A stretch of DNA of 42,896 nt from the NCBI GenBank assembly GCA_029858345.1, contig JAOUFG010000009.1, positions 1-42,896 on the forward strand, given 5' to 3'. The notes beneath the pieces were generated by a model that was not told the DNA's origin, searched no databases, and worked only from the letters and a program-made list of their open reading frames with translations. The translations under genes were made by a program, and so were the position numbers. Origin of the DNA: Phycisphaerae bacterium. GTDB taxonomy: Bacteria; Planctomycetota; Phycisphaerae; Sedimentisphaerales; Anaerohalosphaeraceae. Within the stretch, counting starts at the first letter, position 1. The number at the start of each line of letters is the position of its first letter. This document shows, in pieces, positions 35,036 to 42,872 of this stretch.

Positions 35036-36001
35036 TCAAGCACACAGACTCAGTTCTTGCTTTTTCCGTCCGACACCGGATGCGCATTTTCCGCATTTGT
35101 TGCCGATGCATCCAACATAATAATCGCCCTCATACAGCATCGTCAGTTCGCAATGGTTCTCGCAGCCATCAGCAATGACTGTTTGTGTCTGATATTCTTT
35201 GTCCAGCAAGCTATAGCCCTTGAAATTCGTCTGTTCCGGATTGGCCCGTTTGACCATAATCCCAACACCGATGGCGCCCATGACGTCGCAGTGTTCAGGC
35301 ACAATCACGGCGTGACCGAGTTCCTCTTCAAAAGCCGAAACGATGGCTTTGTTTTTGGCCGTGGCCCCCTGGTAGACAAACGGTGGCTTGAGTTGAACGC
35401 CTTTAGCCATGGTCAGGTAATTGGACACCAACGACCGGCACACCCCCATGAGAATGTCTTCTTTGGCGGCACCGGCGTTCTTTCTGGACACGACCGCCGA
35501 CTGGGTAAACACGCCGCACTTGGAGGGAAAGTCAATCCGCTGACGGCTGCTGAGGGCAATGTCGCCGACGTCCTCAATGCCGATGCCCATGCGGCCGGCG
35601 ATGGATTCGAGAAAACTGCCGGTTCCCGCCGAACAGATCGAATTGAGCCGGAAATTTTCCAAAACACCGCCGTTGAGTGTCATCAACTTAGAATCTTCGC
35701 CGCCAATGTCCATCAGTGTGCAAACATCGGGATAAAAGGACAAGGTGCCGACCGTATGCGCCAACACTTCCGACTTGACCAGGTCGGCACCCACAAACAT
35801 CCCGACAAACCTTCTGCCGCTGCCGGTAACGCCCACGCCGGCGACTTCATACCCACTAACCATCGTCTCCATCGCCTCTTTGACGGTCTCCACCAGACCG
35901 TGATTTCTCAGATAGATCGAGTTAATAAGATTTTCATTTTCGTCGATCTGTGCCAGCTTGACCGACACGCTTCCCACATCTAATCCGATATATGTTTTCA
36001 T
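35036..36001 (-). CDS. 2-hydroxyacyl-CoA dehydratase-type activase (HgdC/BadFG-BcrAD family)
   Basis: A 321-residue ASKHA-fold ATPase starting 'MKTYIGLDVGSVSVKL'. Family activases are homodimers with one [4Fe-4S] cluster held by two Cys from each chain. Both are present, Cys123 in 'SICSAGTGSF' and Cys162 in 'KCGVFTQS', spaced 39 residues as in HgdC. 'DIGGEDSKL' and 'YQGATAKNKA' are the nucleotide sites. A C-terminal Cys-rich tail ('DGCENHCEL', 'GCIGNKCGKC') could hold a further cluster. Such proteins inject a high-energy electron into a partner at the cost of ATP and are oxygen-sensitive. Its ATG overlaps the stop of the partner gene by 4 bp (ATGA). Confidence 0.88.
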   Translation of the reverse strand: MKTYIGLDVGSVSVKLAQIDENENLINSIYLRNHGLVETVKEAMETMVSGYEVAGVGVTGSGRRFVGMFVGADLVKSEVLAHTVGTLSFYPDVCTLMDIGGEDSKLMTLNGGVLENFRLNSICSAGTGSFLESIAGRMGIGIEDVGDIALSSRQRIDFPSKCGVFTQSAVVSRKNAGAAKEDILMGVCRSLVSNYLTMAKGVQLKPPFVYQGATAKNKAIVSAFEEELGHAVIVPEHCDVMGAIGVGIMVKRANPEQTNFKGYSLLDKEYQTQTVIADGCENHCELTMLYEGDYYVGCIGNKCGKCASGVGRKKQELSLCA

Positions 36002-36933
36002 TTTTCACCTCGCATTTTGATCAGTTCCACAAATGTTTCCAGCCGGGTCTCCAGGTTGGCCTCGGCCGTGTTCTCGTCAATCGGAATGCGCAGCAGCGGC
36101 GTATTGCTGTCGCGGCAGATTGCATTGACATACGGCTCGATGGATGTTTCCGGCATACAGCTCATGGGTAACAGATGAATTACCCCACCAATGTTGTTGT
36201 CGACCAGTTCGAGAAGGTTGGAGATATTCTCCTTGCCATGGCCGCCGAGTCCGCCGTTAAAATATTTTTCCGCCTCTTTGTCGAAGCGCCGCTTTTTCGT
36301 GGGCCAGTGAATCTTCTTGAGGAAATCGCTCTTGATAAACGAGGACAGCGTCACAGTATTAACCGGCTTGGCACCGAGCCTGGTGATCTTATTTTCGATC
36401 TCGTAATTGATCTTTTCATCACAGCAGGTGAACATCTCACCGATGATACCGATATTCGGTCGGTCGGTGGCCCACTGCTGTTTGACTTTGTCGATCTCTC
36501 TGACCCGCCTGTAAAAATGAACCGTCTCTTTCAATATCTTGAAATAGGACGCACCACTGAGTTTTTTGAGGATTCCCAGAATATTGCCGAAATTAACATT
36601 GTACATCTTGAACGTGTAGCCCATGTTTTTCAGGATGAACTCCTGAATCTTCCAATAGTGCCGCAACCGACACTGCCCCTTGGAATCGAACATCAGCAGC
36701 GTATCGGCTCCGTTGTCCAGCGCCTCAACAAAATTTCCAAGCGTCGGCTTCAGCGGAAAACACACCATCTCCGCGGTATTCCGTACCCCAATCTGGATCG
36801 TTTTACCTGTCGTCCGCGGAGGTAATTGAACATTAACTCCGATCCGGGTCAACGCTTCGCCAAGATATTCGATATATTCTTTTCCCATCCAGGGCAATGA
36901 AACGATAGGTTTATTTTCTGTTTGCAGTGTCAT
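35998..36933 (-). CDS. DUF2229/HgdB-like iron-sulfur partner of the activase
   Basis: 311 residues resembling the COG3581/DUF2229 group related to 2-hydroxyacyl-CoA dehydratase subunits and double-cubane-cluster proteins. Conserved-looking cysteines are Cys58 in 'AEMVCFPLKPTLGNF', Cys88 in 'SKGQCRLRHYW', Cys170-171 in 'EMFTCCDE' and Cys259 in 'LPMSCMPE', suitable for an Fe-S cluster at the domain interface. It is shorter than HgdB, and no second dehydratase subunit is encoded nearby, so it may be a one-subunit reductase-type enzyme driven by the activase. The substrate is unknown. GGAG precedes the ATG. It lies between a 31-residue membrane peptide and the activase. Confidence 0.75.
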   Translation of the reverse strand: MTLQTENKPIVSLPWMGKEYIEYLGEALTRIGVNVQLPPRTTGKTIQIGVRNTAEMVCFPLKPTLGNFVEALDNGADTLLMFDSKGQCRLRHYWKIQEFILKNMGYTFKMYNVNFGNILGILKKLSGASYFKILKETVHFYRRVREIDKVKQQWATDRPNIGIIGEMFTCCDEKINYEIENKITRLGAKPVNTVTLSSFIKSDFLKKIHWPTKKRRFDKEAEKYFNGGLGGHGKENISNLLELVDNNIGGVIHLLPMSCMPETSIEPYVNAICRDSNTPLLRIPIDENTAEANLETRLETFVELIKMRGEK

Positions 36934-36964
36934 TTTTCCTTTCTCCTGTGATCTGCGCCATTCG

Positions 36965-37060
36965 TTACCATATGTTTGAGATTAAGATGAACGCCAGCAG
37001 AATTCCGGCGATGATGTAACCGACGATTTCGTGTGTTTTTTGGCTGACGAGTTCTTCCAT
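36965..37060 (-). CDS. 31-residue single-pass membrane peptide
   Basis: A short ORF: ATG at 37060, TAA at 36965-36967. It encodes a hydrophilic start 'MEELVSQKTHEIVG' and one hydrophobic helix 'YIIAGILLAFILI', ending 'SNIW'. GGAG lies 8 bases upstream. It is the first ORF after the sigma54-type promoter and 31 bp upstream of the DUF2229-like gene. Its position, ribosome site and clear helix argue for a real gene, possibly a membrane tether or regulator of the Fe-S pair. No homologue is known to me. Confidence 0.6.
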   Translation of the reverse strand: MEELVSQKTHEIVGYIIAGILLAFILISNIW

Positions 37061-37115
37061 TGTTCTATCTCCGCTATGTTTTAATTTTCAAATTCACAAC
37101 CACAGTTTACATATA

Positions 37116-37131
37116 AACAAATCTCGTGCCA
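37116..37131 (-). promoter_or_regulatory. sigma54 (-24/-12) promoter
   Basis: On the minus strand TGGCACGAGATTTGTT matches the sigma54 consensus TGGCACG-N4-TTGCA/T, with GG and GT separated by 10 bp. Only the C of the -12 GC is replaced by T. The start would fall about 45 bases before the 31-residue ORF. The gene for a sigma54-dependent activator is divergent from it. Confidence 0.7.
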
Positions 37132-37217
37132 GACACATAAACGAACCCGCAAGTCTTTTTAAATAAAACACTTAACAAGAATTCCCCAAAATACTCTGAA
37201 CAAACAAAAAAACACTG

Positions 37218-37247
37218 TTGACATGAAATGCCTACTCAATGTACAAT
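37218..37247 (+). promoter_or_regulatory. sigma70-type promoter of the sigma54 activator gene
   Basis: A perfect TTGACA (37218-37223) and TACAAT (37242-37247) are separated by 18 bp. The ATG follows at 37281. Inverted octamers TCTGAACA (37195-37202) and TGTTCAGA (37261-37268) flank the promoter and could be activator sites. Confidence 0.65.
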
Positions 37248-37280
37248 ATTTGAATATCTATGTTCAGAAAGAGGTGAACA

Positions 37281-38753
37281 ATGGCGAAAATACAGCTCAC
37301 AAGCAATGACCGAGAATTTTTCCAACTTGTATCCGATGCGGCGGCGATTAATCCGTTCAGCGAGGAACGGGCCAGCATTGACCGGAAGATCAGCGGGATT
37401 TCCGGCGCGGACACCCGGCAACAGCGGGTGCTGTATGCGGTTGAGGCGATTCGGCAGCGACTCAAAAAACTGGACGCAAACCAACTCTGTCAATTTAACG
37501 ATTTCTGCGACAAAGATAGGGACCTGATGCGATACACATTTTTGTTCGATGTATACCACACCTACGTCGAGCAGTTCGACGCATTTATCGTCCGGCAGGA
37601 ATTGCACGGCCCCGCCCCGCTGAAAATACCGTTCGGCCCGGAAGCAATCAACGCCCTTCTGCTACGCGGGTTTTCACAAAAACAGGCGGTGCAATACTTT
37701 GCCATGTTCTATCAGATCCGGCGGGCGTTCCACTTTATCAACAAGGGGCTCATCGGCAAGAGCAACTGTATGCAGGCACTGCGGATGGCGCTTTGGAACA
37801 ATATTTTCACCTATGACATCCGGGACTACGAGCGTTTCATGTGGAACAAAATGGAGGACTTTTCGACCCTGCTGACCGGCCCGACCGGCAGCGGCAAAGG
37901 CGCCGCCGCCGCCGCCATCGGCAAAAGCGGCTTTCTCCCCTACGATGCCAACAAGCAGCAGTTCAAGACCGGCTTTGCCGCCCTGTTTATCCCGGTCAAC
38001 CTCTCGCAGTTTGCCGAATCCCTGCTGGAATCGGAGTTGTTCGGCCACACCAAAGGCGCCTTTACCGGCGCCGTCGGCGAGCACCAGGGCGTGCTGGGCC
38101 TGTGCGGACCGCACGGATCGATTTTTCTCGATGAGATCGGAGAGGTCAGCATCCCGGTACAGGTCAAACTGCTAAAGGTGCTGGAAGAACGCATCTTTTA
38201 CCCCGTCGGCAGCCACAAACCCCAACGGTTTGGCGGCCGGGTCATCGCCGCCACGAACCAACCAATCGAACAGCTTCGCGAAGAAGGCGTATTCCGGGAT
38301 GATTTTTATTACCGTCTGTGTTCGGACTGTATTTGCGTCCCCTCACTGGCCGAACGCATCCGGCAGAATCCCAACGAACTGACCGACATGGTCCGGCACT
38401 TCTGCGCGCAGATCTCGGATGGTGAAAACACGGAATTAACAGATCGGGTCATGGATGTGATTACCACGCAATTAGGCGGGATTGCTTATGCCTGGCCCGG
38501 CAATGTCCGCGAACTGGCCCAGTGCATCCGCCGGGTCATTCTCAAACACAGCTATGAGGGACACACCCCAAAAGCCCGCAGCCGACTGGATGACCTCATC
38601 GGCGGAATCGAATCCGGCACCCTGACCGCGGATGAAGTACTGGACAGCTACTGTAAAATACTCTATGATCGTCACGGCACCTACGAACAGGTCGCCAAAC
38701 TGACAGCTCTGGACCGCCGTACAGTGAAAAAACGAATTCAAAACCAAGGATGA
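37281..38753 (+). CDS. sigma54-dependent transcriptional activator (AAA+)
   Basis: A 490-residue bacterial enhancer-binding protein. The N-terminal 190 residues are a helical region that is not a receiver, PAS or GAF domain I recognise. The AAA+ domain has Walker A GPTGSGKG (200-207), the sigma54-contacting GAFTGA loop (259-264) and Walker B 'IFLDEIGEV' (281-289). The C-terminus 'TYEQVAKLTALDRRTVKKRI' is a Fis-type helix-turn-helix. It should remodel RNA polymerase-sigma54 closed complexes. AGAGGTG precedes the ATG. It is divergent from a -24/-12 promoter and overlaps the next gene by 4 bp. The unusual sensor half suggests a signal other than phosphorylation by a histidine kinase. Confidence 0.9.
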   Translation: MAKIQLTSNDREFFQLVSDAAAINPFSEERASIDRKISGISGADTRQQRVLYAVEAIRQRLKKLDANQLCQFNDFCDKDRDLMRYTFLFDVYHTYVEQFDAFIVRQELHGPAPLKIPFGPEAINALLLRGFSQKQAVQYFAMFYQIRRAFHFINKGLIGKSNCMQALRMALWNNIFTYDIRDYERFMWNKMEDFSTLLTGPTGSGKGAAAAAIGKSGFLPYDANKQQFKTGFAALFIPVNLSQFAESLLESELFGHTKGAFTGAVGEHQGVLGLCGPHGSIFLDEIGEVSIPVQVKLLKVLEERIFYPVGSHKPQRFGGRVIAATNQPIEQLREEGVFRDDFYYRLCSDCICVPSLAERIRQNPNELTDMVRHFCAQISDGENTELTDRVMDVITTQLGGIAYAWPGNVRELAQCIRRVILKHSYEGHTPKARSRLDDLIGGIESGTLTADEVLDSYCKILYDRHGTYEQVAKLTALDRRTVKKRIQNQG

Positions 38754-39595
38754 ATAATCCCATGGAGGGTATTCCTATTGCAATCGGAGTGGGTGGAGTT
38801 GTTGCTTTTCTGATTGTGTGGAGGTTGACCACGATCAGCAGGCGAAATAAACGGCGTGCGCGATTGATGGGTAAATCGATTTCCAGTGACTGGCAGACGA
38901 TGCTTATAAAAAATATCCCTCTGTATCATCGGCTCCCGGATGAGTTGAAACAGCAGTTGCACGGATTGGTCAATGTGTTTTTAGCCGAAAAGAACTTTGT
39001 CGGCTGCGGCGGACAGGAGATTTCCGATGAGGTCAAAGTGACCATCGCCGCACAGGCGTGTATGCTGCTGCTGAATCGAAAGCCCCGCTTTTTTCCCAAA
39101 CTCAAAACCATTTACGTCTACCCGCATACCTATGTCGCCAAAAGTATCCAACAGGACAACGGACTGATCGTCGAGGGCAATAGCGTCCGTCTGGGCGAAT
39201 CGTGGCAAAACGGCCCGGTCGTCTTGGCCTGGGACAGCATTACCGGCGGTGCCCGCAATGTTGAGGACGGGCAAAACGTCGTCCTGCATGAGTTCGCCCA
39301 TCAACTGGATCAGGAAGACGGCAGCGCCGACGGGGCCCCCATCCTCGAAAATCATTCGTCCTATCGAACGTGGGCGGCCGTACTGAGTGAAGAATATGAA
39401 AATCTGCAGGAAAAAACCGATCACCGTCGGCGGTCGGTGATTCGCAAGTACGGAGCGACCAATCCGGCGGAGTTTTTCGCCGTGGCGACCGAGGCGTTCT
39501 TCGAAAAACCCAAACAAATGCATAAACGATGTCCGGACCTCTACGACGAACTGAAAAAGTATTACCACCTGGATCCGCTTCAATGGAGCCAGTAG
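38750..39595 (+). CDS. mtfA: MtfA-family zinc metallopeptidase, membrane-anchored
   Basis: 281 residues with an N-terminal membrane helix (9-25), then the MtfA/DUF980 domain. The zinc motif HEFAH (180-184) in 'VVLHEFAHQLDQEDG' and the downstream 'EFFAVATEAFFE' (third ligand region, about 241-252) are intact. E. coli MtfA binds the Mlc repressor and has peptidase activity. Here the ATG overlaps the stop of the sigma54 activator gene by 4 bp, so it may modulate that regulator or its target, which is inference. No separate promoter is seen. Confidence 0.85.
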   Translation: MNNPMEGIPIAIGVGGVVAFLIVWRLTTISRRNKRRARLMGKSISSDWQTMLIKNIPLYHRLPDELKQQLHGLVNVFLAEKNFVGCGGQEISDEVKVTIAAQACMLLLNRKPRFFPKLKTIYVYPHTYVAKSIQQDNGLIVEGNSVRLGESWQNGPVVLAWDSITGGARNVEDGQNVVLHEFAHQLDQEDGSADGAPILENHSSYRTWAAVLSEEYENLQEKTDHRRRSVIRKYGATNPAEFFAVATEAFFEKPKQMHKRCPDLYDELKKYYHLDPLQWSQ

Positions 39596-39633
39596 GGCTA
39601 AAAAACAACATTTTGCATCCGTAAACAACTGCT

Positions 39634-39708
39634 GAGACCGCCGGAAATATCCGATATAATAGGTATTGTGGCTCGGTACGACAAAGGTCCCATAACAGCG
39701 GCGGTCTC
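39634..39708. promoter_or_regulatory. 10-bp inverted repeat around a TATAAT element before the sigma fusion gene
   Basis: GAGACCGCCG (39634-39643) and its exact complement CGGCGGTCTC (39699-39708) flank a perfect TATAAT (39655-39660). The right arm ends just before the ATG at 39710. No good -35 hexamer is seen, which fits a promoter needing an alternative sigma factor or an activator, perhaps the encoded factor itself. Confidence 0.4.
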
Positions 39709-39709
39709 G

Positions 39710-42295
39710 ATGGAAAAAGATTGGAACAAAAACCAAATTGGTGTCCTTCTCGGCGGTGACGCCGAAACATTGGAGGCATTTATCCATGATTTCGGGCCGG
39801 TCATCTATACCTGGATGTATTTTCAGGTGGGTGCCGATGAACAGACCGCTGCGGAATTGACCGGCCGCACCTTCGGGCAGGCCGTACGGAACATAAGCGA
39901 TTTCAACCCCGACGAGCAAACACTCTTCGGGTGGCTCAAAGAACATGCACGGCAAGTACGTGACGAGGGACTGCAGCAGAGACAAATGAAACCCCAACGG
40001 CCCTGGGCCTGGTCACAACTGCCCGATGATATCATGTGCGGATTAGCCCGTCTCCGTAGCGAATCGCTTCAGGAAAAAACGGTTGATAATCCGTTTGTCC
40101 ACGAGATTATTCAGACGACACTGGCTGAACTGGAACAGGCGGATCGTGACCTGCTGATCCACCGCTACAACCACTTGGACACCATTGAGAATATTGCCGA
40201 AGAAATGAACTGTTCAGTCGAAGAGATCCAAAGTCGGTTGTATCGGTGCCGGCATTCGTTCCGAAGAGTTTTTTTTCAGCTTATTTCAAAAGCGAATTCG
40301 GGCTTTTCGGAGTCCAATGCGGCGGGAGAAATCGATACGCTGGATACGAATCTGGAAAGGCTGCTCAGTACCACCGCATCCTATCAGATACTGGATGACA
40401 CGAAAATCGATATGATTCGCCGAAACGTACTTGAGGCCGTGCAGGGGACGGGGCCGCTGCATTCAGAACGTCCCGCCAAAAAACCATATCTCCCTGCTGC
40501 TATCGGGGCGGTGGTAGTCATTTTGATCGCGGGATTGTATATAGCAACACGCAACCAAAGCGATGAGCCGCCTGCTGTCAAAACGCCGGCAGAAACGACA
40601 ACCGCAAAAGAAATCCCGACAAAAAAAATGGGCTCTGAAGCCCCCAAAACGTCGAAATCTAATCTTGACGAAGAAGAGCTGAAACTGGTATTTGCTTTAG
40701 GGCAGGAAGGAAACCTGGAAGCGCTGCTTGAGATTCTCAAGTCCGGGGAGTTTATGAGCCAGGCGACGGCGGCCTACTTTATCGGCAAACTTGGGGACCC
40801 CTCGGCGATTCCTTTGCTGGAACAGGCCGAAGAACAATGGTATGCCGAACCGTCGGATGACAATCCCTTTGCCGTTGCCATTACAGAAATCCTGAACCGA
40901 TTCCCGGAGGCGGCCCCCGTTGCGCCCCCTCACGTTTCCGAACCCAAAGAGACCCCGTTGCCCGCAACGATCCCCATTGTCACAGGGACCGTCAATGATT
41001 TATTAAACCAGCCGATTGCGAATGTCGTCTTGGAGCTGTCAGAAAACACCTTGTTTTCCAGCCAAAAAACCGGTAGAAAAATTGCCTCCGTCAAAACAAG
41101 CCCGGAGGGCCAATACGAATTTACCGCCGCGTATGAAGGCCCCGCTTATTTGACCGCAAAGATACAGGCCGGAGATACCCGGTCAATGACACGGGCTGTC
41201 TGGTGCAAGAAAGATTCCGTGTGTATCGCAAATTTCGGCGGCAAACCCGTCTTGACAGGAACGGTTTTCATTGACGGCATCGCCCTTTCCAGTCAAACCG
41301 TGTATTTGAGTGATACGCTTGACATTGATTACGCGTCTTTCGGTCAGGAGATTATGACTGACCCGGCGGGCCGCTTTTCTTTCTCGGGGGTGCCCGCAGG
41401 CCTGTATTATCTCCTGAACAAGGGGTTTGACAATCAGATCCGTCGATTGGCCATGATCGAAATGCCTGAGCAGGAAATGTATAATGCCAATATCAATCTC
41501 GAAACGGCCTTTGTATCAACAGCATATCAATCTGATCCAAATACTGCCGTCGCGACCGAGGCGGTGCTCGCTTACGGAATGGATATATCCGACAATCTGA
41601 GCCAGGTTCAGGCCGTTATGGACACGGACGGCTCTGTGCGGTTCGAAAAGGTCATTCCCGGTGCCTATGTTCTGAAGGTGGGATTGGACAGCGGCGTTTG
41701 GATTCAGCAAAACGTGGACGTTACAGACGGACCAGACGAACAATTTATTCAACTCGACCCCGTCCCGAGTGAAACGGCGGTATTGACAGGACGCTTTCTT
41801 GAGGCCAGCCCGGTGAATCTGTTCCTGACCAATGCCAATCAACAACTGCATATTGATATCGCACCCAGTGCCGACGGCTCCTACGAACTCGTAAACATCC
41901 CTGCCGATGTCTATAGTCTGGCGACTTTTGTCAGGGGTCAGCTCTTTGAATTTACCCAGGTTGACCTACAGTATGAGCCGGAAATGGTGCTGGATATTGA
42001 TCCGACTGTAATTCTCGAATCCCTTAGTCCTCTTTATGTAGTGGTAGCGGACGAAACGGGGCTTATCCTGTCCGAATCACAAATCTGGCTAAACCAGGAA
42101 AGTGACATCATCACCGCTTCATCAACCGGACGCGGGGCGTTCCTGGCAGCCCCACCAGGAGATTACACCCTTTCAGCCGCCCATCCGGGGTTCCCGACCC
42201 AAAACCTGGAAGTTAATCTGAAATCCTCTTCGCTTTTGGCTGAACCGAATGCCGACAACACGATTCTGTTTCAACCGGGCACAGATGGCCCTTAA
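39710..42295 (+). CDS. membrane-tethered ECF sigma factor with HEAT-like and carboxypeptidase-regulatory-like extracytoplasmic domains
   Basis: 861 residues from the ATG (a GTG 42 bp upstream is in frame). Residues about 12-90 resemble sigma region 2 and 130-190 region 4, with 'LEQADRDLLIHRYNHLDTIENIAEEMNCS' read as helix-turn-helix (cited in part). A linker leads to one membrane helix (259-280, 'AAIGAVVVILIAGLYIA'). Beyond it come a Thr/Lys/Pro linker, a HEAT-like repeat pair (320-398, 'ATAAYFIGKLGDPSAIPLLEQA') and several carboxypeptidase-regulatory-like beta domains (from 422; for example 'VTGTVNDLLNQPIANVVLEL', 'LTGTVFIDGIALSSQTVYLS', 'DPAGRFSFSGVPAGLYYLL'). The sigma half would be cytoplasmic and the beta domains outside. 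Release by proteolysis or signalling while tethered are both possible. Planctomycete ECF factors with large C-terminal extensions are known, but not this combination to my knowledge. Confidence 0.8.
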   Translation: MEKDWNKNQIGVLLGGDAETLEAFIHDFGPVIYTWMYFQVGADEQTAAELTGRTFGQAVRNISDFNPDEQTLFGWLKEHARQVRDEGLQQRQMKPQRPWAWSQLPDDIMCGLARLRSESLQEKTVDNPFVHEIIQTTLAELEQADRDLLIHRYNHLDTIENIAEEMNCSVEEIQSRLYRCRHSFRRVFFQLISKANSGFSESNAAGEIDTLDTNLERLLSTTASYQILDDTKIDMIRRNVLEAVQGTGPLHSERPAKKPYLPAAIGAVVVILIAGLYIATRNQSDEPPAVKTPAETTTAKEIPTKKMGSEAPKTSKSNLDEEELKLVFALGQEGNLEALLEILKSGEFMSQATAAYFIGKLGDPSAIPLLEQAEEQWYAEPSDDNPFAVAITEILNRFPEAAPVAPPHVSEPKETPLPATIPIVTGTVNDLLNQPIANVVLELSENTLFSSQKTGRKIASVKTSPEGQYEFTAAYEGPAYLTAKIQAGDTRSMTRAVWCKKDSVCIANFGGKPVLTGTVFIDGIALSSQTVYLSDTLDIDYASFGQEIMTDPAGRFSFSGVPAGLYYLLNKGFDNQIRRLAMIEMPEQEMYNANINLETAFVSTAYQSDPNTAVATEAVLAYGMDISDNLSQVQAVMDTDGSVRFEKVIPGAYVLKVGLDSGVWIQQNVDVTDGPDEQFIQLDPVPSETAVLTGRFLEASPVNLFLTNANQQLHIDIAPSADGSYELVNIPADVYSLATFVRGQLFEFTQVDLQYEPEMVLDIDPTVILESLSPLYVVVADETGLILSESQIWLNQESDIITASSTGRGAFLAAPPGDYTLSAAHPGFPTQNLEVNLKSSSLLAEPNADNTILFQPGTDGP

Positions 42296-42403
42296 ATCAC
42301 ATAATAACCGTTTCCTTTTCAAATATTTGTCAAAAGACCAAGAGTCTATCCTAATAAGAAAACCACGTTGAAACGAAAAATTTTTCTTGTCAAGACGCAA
42401 TTT

Positions 42404-42432
42404 TTGGATAAACTGCTTGGCTTTGGTACACT
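42404..42432 (+). promoter_or_regulatory. candidate tRNA promoter
   Basis: TTGGAT (42404-42409) and TACACT (42427-42432) are spaced by 17 bp. The start would be just a few bases before the tRNA-Met 5' end. TACACT is also the -10 proposed for rnc. Confidence 0.4.
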
Positions 42433-42441
42433 CAGACTTTA

Positions 42442-42515
42442 GGCGGCGTAGCTCAGTTGGTTAGAGCATGGGATTCATAAGCCCAGGGTCGGTGGTTCGA
42501 ATCCACCCGCCGCTA
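42442..42515 (+). tRNA. tRNA-Met (CAT anticodon)
   Basis: A 74-base cloverleaf. The acceptor arm is GGCGGCG/CGCCGCT with a G-U first pair; the D arm is GCTC/GAGC; the anticodon CAT is at 42476-42478; the T arm is GGTGG-TTCGAAT-CCACC; the discriminator is A and no CCA is encoded. The anticodon stem has an A-G mismatch at 31-39. The sequence looks like elongator tRNA-Met; an Ile (lysidine-modified CAT) identity is less likely but not excluded. Confidence 0.93.
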
Positions 42516-42517
42516 TT

Positions 42518-42552
42518 GCCGAAAACAAGCTCTCGATGAGCTTGTTTTCGGC
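42518..42552. repeat. perfect 15-bp inverted repeat between the tRNAs
   Basis: GCCGAAAACAAGCTC (42518-42532) and GAGCTTGTTTTCGGC (42538-42552) form a perfect stem with a 5-base loop, starting 2 bases after the tRNA-Met. No T tract follows on the plus strand, so it may be a processing or attenuating hairpin rather than a full terminator. Confidence 0.7.
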
Positions 42553-42593
42553 TTATTAGACAATCGGCAATAATCAATAGTCAATTGATATAC

Positions 42594-42666
42594 GCCCCCA
42601 TCGTCTAGCGGCCTAGGACGCCGGGTTCTCATCCCGGTAACAGGGGTTCGAGTCCCCTTGGGGGTA
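42594..42666 (+). tRNA. tRNA-Glu (CTC anticodon)
   Basis: A 73-base cloverleaf. The acceptor is GCCCCCA/TGGGGGT, with 'TCGTCTAGCGGCCTAGGAC' giving the D region typical of tRNA-Glu. The anticodon stem is CCGGG/CCCGG around TTCTCAT, with CTC at 42628-42630. The T arm is AGGGG-TTCGAGT-CCCCT; the discriminator is A; CCA is not encoded. A small hairpin CTGCC-TTTA-GGCAG follows at once (42667-42680). Confidence 0.94.
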
Positions 42667-42852
42667 CTGCCTTTAGGCAGATAAGATCGAGGAATCATTT
42701 GCGTGTATCGACCCGCTCCCGTTGGTCGCTCGTCTATGGCAAGATTGTTGCCGCGGTTCGGTGGCTGTCCACCCAACCGTATTTCAACAGGACGGGGGCG
42801 TTTGGGGCGGATATCTACAGTCTGTGTGAATACGTATCTACTATGACAAAGA

Positions 42853-42872
42853 GGGGGGGGGGGGGGGGGGGG
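42853..42872. other. 20-base poly-G run
   Basis: An uninterrupted run of 20 G residues lies 24 bases from the window end. Such runs at contig ends often come from two-colour sequencing chemistry or a mis-assembled edge, so the last bases should be treated with caution. The preceding 170 bp show no convincing gene. Confidence 0.8.

Noticed and set aside
35057-35983. 308-codon plus-strand open frame
   Set aside because: It is antisense to the activase, whose motifs and cluster cysteines are clear.
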